Below are positions 36,106 through 43,778 of a stretch of DNA of 64,000 nt, one piece after another (position 1 is the first letter of the stretch; the number at the start of each line of letters is the position of its first letter). Source of the DNA: Solitalea koreensis. Its GTDB lineage: Bacteria; Bacteroidota; Bacteroidia; Sphingobacteriales; Sphingobacteriaceae. The position numbers were made by a program, and so were the translations under genes. The notes beneath the pieces were generated by a model that worked only from the letters and a program-made list of their open reading frames with translations, made no database searches and had not been told where the DNA came from. The stretch spans positions 180,627 to 244,626 of the forward strand of contig NZ_FXSZ01000005.1 in assembly GCF_900182575.1 (NCBI RefSeq), read 5' to 3'.

Positions 36106-36375
36106 TTATTGGATTTCATCCGGATGAAATCCTTCGTCTGTTGAAAAACCTTCGTGGTCATCTTCAGGAAAAGTCGGGTCTGCTTCTTCACTAATTAAAG
36201 TGCCCATTTCATTAAATCGTAAATAGTAGGTTAAATTGTTTTGAGTGATTTCAACTTCATAAAACACGTTTTGAAGATCTCTCACCTTTTTTATTTCACT
36301 CAAAAAATCATCCCGAAAATGTTCCTGAATGTACTCCGAGATTTTATAGGGTATAACTTCCATATTTTCGATCAT
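36106..36375 (-). CDS. Small acidic protein, possibly PepSY-like
   Basis: 89 residues, acidic, without signal peptide. The alternation of IQEHFRDDFLSEIKKVRD and YEVEITQNNLTYYLRFNEMGTLISEE recalls half of a PepSY/BLIP-like fold (helix then three strands), but I cannot confirm the family. The ATG at 36375 and another five codons later are both possible. An FNR-like box (36428-36439) is centred 33 bp above a -7-like TAATTTTA (36397-36404 on the minus strand), so it is probably expressed with the other redox genes. Confidence 0.6.
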   Translation of the reverse strand: MIENMEVIPYKISEYIQEHFRDDFLSEIKKVRDLQNVFYEVEITQNNLTYYLRFNEMGTLISEEADPTFPEDDHEGFSTDEGFHPDEIQ

Positions 36376-36396
36376 GGTATAAAATGAATTACGCTA

Positions 36397-36439
36397 TAAA
36401 ATTACGATAAGCATCTTCTTTTAAAAATGATCAAAATCA
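36397..36439 (-). promoter_or_regulatory. FNR-like box and -7 element for the small acidic protein
   Basis: TGAT-caaa-ATCA at 36428-36439 is a perfect TGAT-N4-ATCA palindrome. Centre-to-centre distance to the minus-strand -7-like TAATTTTA (36397-36404) is 33 bp, the spacing expected for class II activation. Confidence 0.65.
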
Positions 36440-36696
36440 TATATTTAGATAGGATTTATCATTTCAAATAATTGATAAACAGCTTCTTATTTGTATTTGA
36501 ATGTCCATGTGCTCCCATTCTTTTGTTATTGACGATAATCAGTTTAAACAATGGTTCATATCATAAACCATTGTAAAAAAATAAAATACATTTAAAAATG
36601 ATTTAGTTGTTTCAGAATCCATTACAAAAACGGTGTTAACCTCCCGATTCATTTTCTGTGCTTTTTGATTGTAAACAGGTATATAGCTAAAAAAGT
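36440..36696. other. Regulatory stretch upstream of the Ca-type P-ATPase gene
   Basis: It contains three inverted repeats: TTTATCA / TGATAAA (36455-36479), a near FNR box TGAC-gata-ATCA (36530-36541), and ACAATGGTT / AACCATTGT (36548-36574). A -7-like TACATTTA lies at 36587-36594. Which of these serves the ATPase at 36697 is not clear. Confidence 0.45.
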
Positions 36697-39333
36697 ATGA
36701 ACTGGTATCAGCTAACTCTTGATGAGCTATTTAAAAAGTTGCGTTCAAATCAATTTGGTTTAACAACTAAAGAGGCCGCTTTACGCATGCAACATTATGG
36801 TCTCAATGAAATCCACGAACAAAAGAAATGCCCTCCGCATATCATGTTTCTGAACCAATTCAGAGATTTTATGATCATTGTGTTGATCCTATCAGCTACA
36901 ATAGCAGGATTTTTTGGAGACATCATTGATACATTTATCATCCTTCTCATCGTCTTAATCAATGCCATTATTGGATTTGTACAAGAATATAAGGCTGAAA
37001 AAGCCATGGAGGCCTTAAATAGAATGGCTGCCATCCATGCTGTTGTTATTCGGAACCGAATTCCTACAACACTCATCGCAACTGATATAGTTCCTGGCGA
37101 TGTTGTACTACTTGAAGCTGGAAATGTTGTACCCGCTGATTTACGTATTGTAGAAAACCATCAACTCAAAGTTGATGAAGCCTCTCTTACAGGCGAATCA
37201 ATAGCAGTTGAAAAAGATTCAGCACCTATTGGTGAAGAAAGTATTGCACTAGGAGATAGAAAAAATATTGCCTTTAAGGGAACAAATGTTGTAAACGGTA
37301 GAGGAAAAGGTATTGTGGTAGCCACAGGTATGAATACAGAACTAGGGAAAATTGCCAGCTTGATGACCGGTGATGAAGTGAAAACTCCATTGCAAAAGAG
37401 ATTGGCTGTTTTTGGAAAAAACTTAGCCATGATTGTTTTGGCTATTTGTACCATCGTTTTTACAGTAGGTTTAATTCGTGGTGAAAAACCATTACTAATG
37501 TTACTCACCTCGATTTCGTTGGCTGTTGCAGCTATTCCGGAAGCTTTACCAGCGGTAGTAACCATTGCACTGGCGATCGGTGCAAAAAAAATGGTTCGTC
37601 AAAATGCATTGGTGCGCAAGCTTCCTGCAGTAGAAACACTCGGTTCGGTGACTTATATCTGCTCAGATAAAACGGGCACTCTTACCCAAAATAAAATGAT
37701 TGTAGAGGAAGTGTATATTGATGGAACCAATTTTTACAAAAAAGACGCACTTAAGGAAACATTGAATGAAAAAGAAAAATTGATATTCATGGCAATGGCA
37801 TTAAGCAATGATGTATCTGATTATGTAGGCTCTCGCCCCATTGGTGACTCTACAGAAATAGCCTTACTTGAAATGGCAAGAGCACAAGGGTTTAACAAAA
37901 ATGAATTAGAACAACTATTTCCAAGGGTGGCTGAAATTCCTTTCGATCCTGAACGGAAATGCATGACGACCATTCATAAGTTTAATGGTGAATACATTTC
38001 ATTCACCAAAGGCGCATTAGATGTACTGTTACAGAAAACAATCGGATTAACAAACGAAGAAAAGGAAAAATTACTGCAGACATCGCAACGAATGGCCGCT
38101 GATGGATTAAGAGTATTGGCTTTTTTTATCAAAAAAACAGATAAGCTTCCTTTTCCTATTTTACATGAAAAAATTGAGTCGGAGCTTACCATTTTAGGTA
38201 CGGCAGGTTTGTTTGATCCGCCTCGCCAAGAAGTAAAACAGGCTATAGATGAATGCAAAACAGCGGGTATAAAACCGGTAATGATCACCGGAGACCATCC
38301 TCTTACTGCTTATTCCATTGCAAAACGATTAGGGATTATTGAATCAGAAGATGACAAAGTTTTTACCGGAGTAGAATTGACTGCTAAATCATTACAAGAA
38401 TTTGAAGAAAAAGTTGATCACATTAAAGTATATGCCAGGGTTTCACCTGAACAAAAATTAAAAATTGTAAAAGTTTTGCAAAACAGGGGGCAGTTTGTTG
38501 CAATGACAGGCGACGGTGTGAATGATGCACCTTCATTAAAAAAGGCCGATATAGGAATTGCTATGGGGATTAATGGAACAGATGTGTCAAAAGAAGCCGC
38601 TCACCTAATTTTACTTGACGATAATTTTGCCACCATTGTAAAGGCCGTGAAAAGTGGCCGCCGAATTTTCGATAATATCCGAAAGTTTATCAAATACACT
38701 ATGACGAGCAATTCAGGTGAGATTTGGACAATATTTCTGGCACCGCTTTTAGGGTTACCGTTGCCCTTGTTACCAGTTCATATATTATGGATCAACCTGG
38801 TTACAGACGGGCTGCCGGGCCTCGCATTGGCAGCTGAACCTGCCGAAAAGGGAATTATGAAGCGGCCGCCGCGGCCTCCTAACGAAAACATTTTTGCTAA
38901 AGGTTTGGGTACACATATTTTGTGGGTTGGTATATTGATGGGTAGTATTACAATTATTAGCCAAGCCCTGGAAATTCGTCTTAACAATCCAAACTGGCAA
39001 ACTATGGTATTTACCGTTTTATGCTTAAGTCAAATCGGTCATGTTCTTGCTATACGTTCCGAAACTCAATCTTTCTTTAGCCAGGGCCCTCTCTCTAACA
39101 AACCATTACTTGGGGCAGCTATACTTACTTTTATCCTGCAACTATGCACAATTTATATCCCTTTTTTAAACACGGTTTTTAAAACAGCCCCCCTTTCGTT
39201 GCACGATTTATTTATTACTATAGGGTTGTCGTCAGTTGTTTTTGTAGCTGTAGAGTTTGAGAAAATTTTTAAAAGAGCATTGAAAAATAGAGCTTGGGGA
39301 AGTGGTATGTTATCGGCTAATGAGAATATTTAG
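36697..39333 (+). CDS. Calcium-type P-type ATPase (type II)
   Basis: 878 residues. An N-terminal cation-ATPase domain (LDELFKKLRSNQFGLTTKEAALRM) is followed by the actuator motif LTGES, the phosphorylation site SDKTGTLTQNK, the nucleotide motif FTKGALD and the hinge GDGVNDAPSLK. The membrane motifs are those of Ca-transporting SERCA/PMCA-type pumps: PEALPAVVTIALA in M4 and NLVTDGLPGLAL in M6 (the N and D ligands). It probably exports Ca2+ (or Mn2+) across the inner membrane. Its 3' end overlaps the convergent AI-2E-type gene by 24 bp. Confidence 0.93.
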   Translation: MNWYQLTLDELFKKLRSNQFGLTTKEAALRMQHYGLNEIHEQKKCPPHIMFLNQFRDFMIIVLILSATIAGFFGDIIDTFIILLIVLINAIIGFVQEYKAEKAMEALNRMAAIHAVVIRNRIPTTLIATDIVPGDVVLLEAGNVVPADLRIVENHQLKVDEASLTGESIAVEKDSAPIGEESIALGDRKNIAFKGTNVVNGRGKGIVVATGMNTELGKIASLMTGDEVKTPLQKRLAVFGKNLAMIVLAICTIVFTVGLIRGEKPLLMLLTSISLAVAAIPEALPAVVTIALAIGAKKMVRQNALVRKLPAVETLGSVTYICSDKTGTLTQNKMIVEEVYIDGTNFYKKDALKETLNEKEKLIFMAMALSNDVSDYVGSRPIGDSTEIALLEMARAQGFNKNELEQLFPRVAEIPFDPERKCMTTIHKFNGEYISFTKGALDVLLQKTIGLTNEEKEKLLQTSQRMAADGLRVLAFFIKKTDKLPFPILHEKIESELTILGTAGLFDPPRQEVKQAIDECKTAGIKPVMITGDHPLTAYSIAKRLGIIESEDDKVFTGVELTAKSLQEFEEKVDHIKVYARVSPEQKLKIVKVLQNRGQFVAMTGDGVNDAPSLKKADIGIAMGINGTDVSKEAAHLILLDDNFATIVKAVKSGRRIFDNIRKFIKYTMTSNSGEIWTIFLAPLLGLPLPLLPVHILWINLVTDGLPGLALAAEPAEKGIMKRPPRPPNENIFAKGLGTHILWVGILMGSITIISQALEIRLNNPNWQTMVFTVLCLSQIGHVLAIRSETQSFFSQGPLSNKPLLGAAILTFILQLCTIYIPFLNTVFKTAPLSLHDLFITIGLSSVVFVAVEFEKIFKRALKNRAWGSGMLSANENI

Positions 39334-40350
39334 CGGCTTCAATTCTTCTAAATTATCACTAGCTAATTTCAAAATTGCAAGAAAAGGTAATGACAATACC
39401 ATCCCTGATACTCCCCATAAAATTCCTCCAATGATTATGGCAATGATTGATGCCCATGTATTTATATTCAGCTGGGCACCAACCACCATTGGAAATATCA
39501 AATTGGCTTCTAAGTATTGAACAAAACCAAAAACCGCAATAACTCCTATTGGAAGCCAAATTGAATCTGAACTTAACCAAGCAACAGAAATGGGTAATAA
39601 AGCACTTATTATTATCCCAACATAGGGTACAATGGTCATTACTGCTGTTAACATTCCAAATAATATCGCATGCTCTATACCCAGTAATAATAAACCGAAA
39701 CTGTTTAAAACGCCTACAATCAGGTAAACGGCAATCATTCCCTTTATATAATTGAAATATGTTTTAATTATTTTATCTAAAACTTCATGCAATTTTTTAT
39801 GCAGGCTTTCTCCAACCATTAATTCCAATACTTTTACAAAAGTACCTCGGTTGAATAAAAATAAGACCGTAAAAACGGGGGTGATAAACATTAAAAACAA
39901 CATTTTTATAGTGATAGAGATGGTGCCTCCCAATAATGATCCAGCATCTTTTGTGATACTTGAAAATACGTTTTCAAACCAATTGCTTTGCTTATCGATC
40001 GGAATGTTCCAATAAACAGTCAGCCATCGTTGCAAATCAGTTGTTAGTAGTTCAATTTTTTTTATTAGTTCAGGAAGATCCTTTTGAAATGTTTGAATTT
40101 CAAGTATTAATATCCAAATCAACAATACAGAAAGGAGGGATAGAATTGATAATAACAGGGTAATTGCAAGGCTTCGCGGACATTTTTTTTCTTCTAACCA
40201 TTTACAGGCAGGGTAGAGTATCATTGCAATTAAAAATCCAAAGCATAATGGAACAAACAAATCTTTACCCCAATAAAGGATAAAACCTGACAGTAAAATA
40301 ATTTGCAAATATTTTAAAAGTAATGAAAAGGTAATGTTACCCCTATACAT
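39310..40350 (-). CDS. AI-2E family transporter
   Basis: 346 residues with about eight membrane helices and the family's central part, where YFNYIKGMIAVYLIVGVLNSFGLLLLGIEHAILFGMLTAVMTIVPYVG contains the conserved GxP..G segment. Members export the signal AI-2 or act as Na+(Li+)/H+ antiporters, so the substrate is not predictable. It lies 36 bp after the flavin-type oxidase gene on the same strand and is probably co-transcribed from the FNR-like promoter at 40842-40884. Confidence 0.9.
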   Translation of the reverse strand: MYRGNITFSLLLKYLQIILLSGFILYWGKDLFVPLCFGFLIAMILYPACKWLEEKKCPRSLAITLLLSILSLLSVLLIWILILEIQTFQKDLPELIKKIELLTTDLQRWLTVYWNIPIDKQSNWFENVFSSITKDAGSLLGGTISITIKMLFLMFITPVFTVLFLFNRGTFVKVLELMVGESLHKKLHEVLDKIIKTYFNYIKGMIAVYLIVGVLNSFGLLLLGIEHAILFGMLTAVMTIVPYVGIIISALLPISVAWLSSDSIWLPIGVIAVFGFVQYLEANLIFPMVVGAQLNINTWASIIAIIIGGILWGVSGMVLSLPFLAILKLASDNLEELKPLNILISR

Positions 40351-40386
40351 ACAATTTTGATTTGCTGTGAAATTGAATTTATCCTT

Positions 40387-40818
40387 TTACTTTTTTTCAA
40401 ATCTTCCTATTTTTTTGGTTAGCTTAAAACGATACACAATTGCCACTTTCATGGTACCTAACCCATGAGTAGGTAAGGCTGTTTCGCTAACTATTATCGG
40501 CAAAAGTTGCTTAATTAACTTTTGCATAGCATCGTTTCGATCGGGTTCTTTAGTTAATTCCTCATATTCACCCCATGCTATCACACTTTGCCAATTGGCT
40601 AAATTCTCGATCTCGTCTACTTCAAAACATACCTTCGGATTTTGTCGCATCATCTTAATTTTCATACCATCGCGTGAGTGGGCATACACATATTCGCCAT
40701 CATACACATAACTTACCGGTACAATGTACATAGTATCATCAGCATAGCAACCAATACGGCCAATGTTTTGACTTTTTAAAAGCTCTTCAATCTGACCGCT
40801 GTTTAATTCTCCTAACAT
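40387..40818 (-). CDS. Pyridoxamine 5'-phosphate oxidase family protein
   Basis: 143 residues forming one split-barrel flavin fold. The N-terminus LNSGQIEELLKSQNIGRIGCYADDTMYIVPVSYVYDGEYVYAHS is characteristic of small nitroimidazole-resistance/PPOX-like proteins. It likely binds FMN or F420-like flavin and reduces an unknown substrate. It is too short to be true PdxH. It begins the minus-strand pair with the AI-2E gene and carries an FNR-like box upstream. Confidence 0.85.
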   Translation of the reverse strand: MLGELNSGQIEELLKSQNIGRIGCYADDTMYIVPVSYVYDGEYVYAHSRDGMKIKMMRQNPKVCFEVDEIENLANWQSVIAWGEYEELTKEPDRNDAMQKLIKQLLPIIVSETALPTHGLGTMKVAIVYRFKLTKKIGRFEKK

Positions 40819-40841
40819 TAACTTGCAGATTTTTAGTATTA

Positions 40842-40906
40842 TAAATGTATTTTAGTTTTATACATAAATCAATGATTACGGTCAGTTTTAATGCTGATAC
40901 TCATTA
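40842..40906. promoter_or_regulatory. Pair of FNR-like boxes in the divergent PPOX/TerB intergenic region
   Basis: TGAT-tacg-GTCA (40873-40884) and TGAT-actc-ATTA (40895-40906) each differ by one base from TGAT-N4-ATCA; their centres are 22 bp apart. For the minus strand, the first is 33 bp from a -7-like TACATTTA (40842-40849). For the plus strand, a -7-like TATAATTG (40933-40940) lies 36 bp from the second. Confidence 0.55.
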
Positions 40907-40970
40907 ATGAAAATCTGGTATGATTATGTTAATATAATTGAACAACCAATAAATTATAACAACCAAAATT

Positions 40971-41357
40971 ATGTTTTATGAAGAACTATATGGCGAATTG
41001 GGTAAGTTGTTTTACTACCTGGCCGCTGTTGATGGCAAGGTCCATCCATCTGAAAAAGAATCGCTGATTAAGCTTATTCACCAAAACTGGGAGCCTATAG
41101 AAAGTTCTAAGGATAAATTTGGAAGCAACCAGGCTGATATAATCGACTTTTCTTTTGAATACGAAGAGGAAGAGGGTTTTGAGGAAAATGAATGGGAGTC
41201 GTTTGAATCATTTTATCATGCAAACCGATCGAAATTCACTCCTGGTTTAATCAGCAATATTTTGAAAACAAGTGAAGCCATTGCAGCTTCTTATAGAAAA
41301 ACGAATAAAAAAGAGCAGGAAGTGTTGGATAGGATGATAAAGTTGTTTAAAAGTTAA
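40971..41357 (+). CDS. TerB-like protein
   Basis: 128 residues, helical and very acidic in the middle (DFSFEYEEEEGFEENEWESFESF). The opening LFYYLAAVDGKVHPSEKESLIKLI corresponds to the TerB/DjlA signature A-x-x-D-G-x-(I/V)-x2-x-E, and the ends are amphipathic helices. TerB-like domains often bind metals and membranes. It is divergent from the PPOX gene and 12 bp before the open frame of the NUDIX gene. Confidence 0.7.
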   Translation: MFYEELYGELGKLFYYLAAVDGKVHPSEKESLIKLIHQNWEPIESSKDKFGSNQADIIDFSFEYEEEEGFEENEWESFESFYHANRSKFTPGLISNILKTSEAIAASYRKTNKKEQEVLDRMIKLFKS

Positions 41358-41468
41358 TGTAAGTGATCTTTGCCCTTTTTTAATGACTTTTCTGGGAAGA
41401 AATTGAATCAAAGCTTAGAAAAGTTAGCATTATTGATAGGACTCCTTATTATCATTACTATTTTGTTT

Positions 41469-41936
41469 ATGCCGCAAAAAAGCGCTGGAATACTATTATA
41501 TCGGTTTAATAAATCATCGTATGAGGTATTATTGGTGCATCCTGGAGGACCATTTTGGTCAAAAAAGGATTTGGGCGCATGGTCTATTCCCAAAGGAGAA
41601 TTTTCTGAACATGAAGAGCCTTTATCTGCGGCAAGGCGGGAGTTTACCGAAGAAATAGGTATGCCGGTAACCGGTGAATTTATTCAGCTTACGTCTGTTA
41701 AACAAAAGGGCGGTAAAGTTATTTATGCCTGGGCACTGCAAGGTTCTATCAATACTGAACACATCAAATGCAACACGTTTGAAATAGAATGGCCACCTAA
41801 ATCAGGTAAAAAACAAGAATTTCCCGAAATTGATAAAGCTGAATGGTTCAGCTTTTCAGAAGCAAAACAAAAGATTAACCCAAGCCAGGCCGCTTTTATT
41901 GATGAATTGATAAACAGGCTTAATCCAACGCTTTAA
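41469..41936 (+). CDS. NUDIX hydrolase (DR2356/YfaO-like, short)
   Basis: 155 residues from the ATG at 41469 (PQKSAGILLYRFNKSSYEVLLVHPGGPFWSKKD, the usual family N-terminus); the open frame extends 33 codons upstream through a hydrophobic stretch that I think is not translated. The Nudix box is IPKGEFSEHEEPLSAARREFTEEIGM, and the substrate loop is GAWSIPKGE. The substrate, probably a nucleotide, is not predictable. It follows the TerB-like gene closely and may be co-transcribed with it. Confidence 0.85.
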   Translation: MPQKSAGILLYRFNKSSYEVLLVHPGGPFWSKKDLGAWSIPKGEFSEHEEPLSAARREFTEEIGMPVTGEFIQLTSVKQKGGKVIYAWALQGSINTEHIKCNTFEIEWPPKSGKKQEFPEIDKAEWFSFSEAKQKINPSQAAFIDELINRLNPTL

Positions 41937-41978
41937 GTATCATTTCATTGATATCTACCCTTAAATCATACTTTTTAC

Positions 41979-42021
41979 TGATTATAATCATTAGTTATCT
42001 TTTTGGTAGTTAGTAAATTAG
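41979..42021 (+). promoter_or_regulatory. FNR-like box and -7 element for the bactofilin-like gene
   Basis: TGAT-tata-ATCA at 41979-41990 is a perfect TGAT-N4-ATCA. The -7-like TAAATTAG (42014-42021) is centred 33 bp away, and the start codon is at 42047. Confidence 0.65.
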
Positions 42022-42046
42022 GATTGGAAACCTATAGTATGTAACT

Positions 42047-43225
42047 ATGAAAAAGATCTTCGCCTTATTAACTATGCTGACACTAGCCTTGTCTGTGTCA
42101 GCCTTCCGAATAGAACATGGAAACAATGTTGCAATCAATCAACCGGTAAATGAGAATCTTTATATCGCCGGTGGCACCATTACAATTAATGCGCCCGTTC
42201 ATGGCGACCTGATTGTAGCCGGAGGAACAATTGTTATCAACGATACCGTTACAAATGATATTCTGCTGGCGGGAGGCAACGTTACCTTTAATGGCTTTGT
42301 AGGAGATGATATTCGTTGTGCAGGAGGTGACCTTCACATCGTTAAAAACGTTACAGGGGACGTGGTCGTTGCAGGCGGAAAAGTGATGATTGACCAAGGT
42401 GTTGAAATAGGTAATCTGTTGCTAAGTGGGGGAGAGGCAACTCTAAATGGCAAAGTAAAGGGTGAAGTGAAATCAGCCGTTGGCAATTTTACATTCAATG
42501 GAAGTGCACAAAAACTGGTCTGTCGTGCCGGCAAGATTGATTTCAATGGAACCGTTATGGGCAAAACCATTATCGCTGCACCTGAAATTGTTATTGGTTC
42601 TGATGCTATATTTCATGATGATGTTCGTTATTGGAATAAACAAGGGAGTTTGGATTTTAAACAATCCCTAAAAAATGGAACAGCCATTTTTGATCCCTCA
42701 TTAAAAATAGAACGAGGCGGCTGGCACGTTCTTGGATTTTCCTTGTTGGGAGTGCTCTGGTTTATAGGAATGGCCTTTTTGATGATCATCTTGTTGCAAT
42801 ATTTTTTCAGCCCAACCATGAAAAATGCAGGCGATACCTTCATAACAGACTCTTTAAAATCACTTGGTGTGGGTTTTCTTTTTCTGACGGCGTTTCCTGT
42901 GCTTATCATCCTTTCTTTTGTTACAATAATCGGATTACCGGTAGGGGTTATATTGCTGTTCTTTTACATTATGGCGCTATTATTTGCCACCACTATCACC
43001 TCGGTAGTGGTGACCAACTGGATTCATAACCGAAAAAATTACAAGTGGAATTTTTGGCAACTTGTAGGTGTTGCATTAGGAATTTTTACGGTGCTGAAAC
43101 TGATTTCTTTTATACCGTTTATAGGATGGCTATTTATGCTGATAATGGCATGTATTGCATTTGGGGCCATTTTGTTAAATATTCAGTGGAGGAGAGAGCA
43201 TCAACAACCCGAAGTTATTGAATGA
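42047..43225 (+). CDS. Bactofilin-like beta-helix protein with membrane domain
   Basis: 392 residues: a signal peptide (first ~20), then about 180 residues of strand-turn repeats (GGTITINAPVHGDLIVAGGTIVINDTV; ~16-20 residue period), as in polymer-forming bactofilin/DUF583 domains. It then has about four membrane helices from ~225 (VLGFSLLGVLWFIGMAFLMIIL) and a short basic cytoplasmic tail. Unlike bactofilins, it is exported. It probably makes a periplasmic scaffold anchored in the inner membrane. An FNR-like box lies upstream, so it may respond to redox state. Confidence 0.7.
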   Translation: MKKIFALLTMLTLALSVSAFRIEHGNNVAINQPVNENLYIAGGTITINAPVHGDLIVAGGTIVINDTVTNDILLAGGNVTFNGFVGDDIRCAGGDLHIVKNVTGDVVVAGGKVMIDQGVEIGNLLLSGGEATLNGKVKGEVKSAVGNFTFNGSAQKLVCRAGKIDFNGTVMGKTIIAAPEIVIGSDAIFHDDVRYWNKQGSLDFKQSLKNGTAIFDPSLKIERGGWHVLGFSLLGVLWFIGMAFLMIILLQYFFSPTMKNAGDTFITDSLKSLGVGFLFLTAFPVLIILSFVTIIGLPVGVILLFFYIMALLFATTITSVVVTNWIHNRKNYKWNFWQLVGVALGIFTVLKLISFIPFIGWLFMLIMACIAFGAILLNIQWRREHQQPEVIE

Positions 43226-43230
43226 TGATT

Positions 43231-43332
43231 AACGAGTTGTGCGATTTGATTTTAAGATACTGATTTTCAATAGTGGTCGGTTTGAGCGTCGAAAACTTGT
43301 TGCCAAAACGCTTCGACTCCGCTCTGCGTGCC
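43231..43332. repeat. Dispersed intergenic repeat, copy 2
   Basis: About 100 bp, close to 90% identical to 23661-23766, with a 4-5 base deletion inside the left arm (TTTGAGCGTCG against TTTGAGTGAAGTCG). It lies directly before the decayed CopB-type gene, whose N-terminal end may have been lost at the repeat. Confidence 0.75.
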
Positions 43333-43350
43333 ATTCTTCAGTCAAGTCGC

Positions 43351-43727
43351 ATGGGGCATGCCTCCCTTGCCATGGTGATACATGATTTTAAAAAGCGGTT
43401 TTATATAGTGGTGATGTTAACTATACCTATTATGCTGTTATCTACTATGATACAGCATTGGCTTAATTTTTTATTGGTGTTGTCTTCTTTTGTATTTTTT
43501 ATGGTGGATGGCCTTTTCTAAAAGGATGGCTAACTGAAAATCAAGGCTAAGAATAAAGGCTCCAAAATCTGGCCTGGGCAACAGGTTATAACATTATAGC
43601 ATTGCCCTTAGTAGCCGGTATTCTTTATAAATGGGGGTTTTTATTAAGTCCTGCTGCTGGCGCTGTTTTAATGAGTTTAAGTACAGTAAATGTTGCGATT
43701 AATGCCACTTTGCTCAGAGTGAAATAA
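43351..43727 (+). pseudogene. Remnant of a CopB-type copper P-ATPase with a large internal deletion
   Basis: The 5' fragment encodes MGHASLAMVIHDFKKRFYIVVMLTIPIMLLS, matching the His-rich region and first membrane helices of CopB-type ATPases. The frame then breaks near 43515: in the next frame FLKGWLTENQG follows and stops. The 3' fragment (43566-43727) encodes NLAWATGYNIIALPLVAGIL and then GAVLMSLSTVNVAIN, the last two helices of the same family. The missing middle (several hundred residues, with DKTGT and TGES) and the frameshift make function impossible. Confidence 0.85.
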
Positions 43728-43778
43728 AAATAGAGGGATTTACTAATTCTATTACGAAACTTAGGTAGTCCTTGCTTT

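Noticed and set aside
40387..40818. True PdxH (pyridoxamine phosphate oxidase)
   Set aside because: Only about 143 residues and missing the C-terminal PdxH motif; fits the small nitroreductase-like PPOX group.
41370..41468. Hydrophobic N-terminal extension of the NUDIX protein at 41469
   Set aside because: Starts with TTG and is not typical of the family; translation from 41469 is preferred, though a membrane-anchored form cannot be fully excluded.
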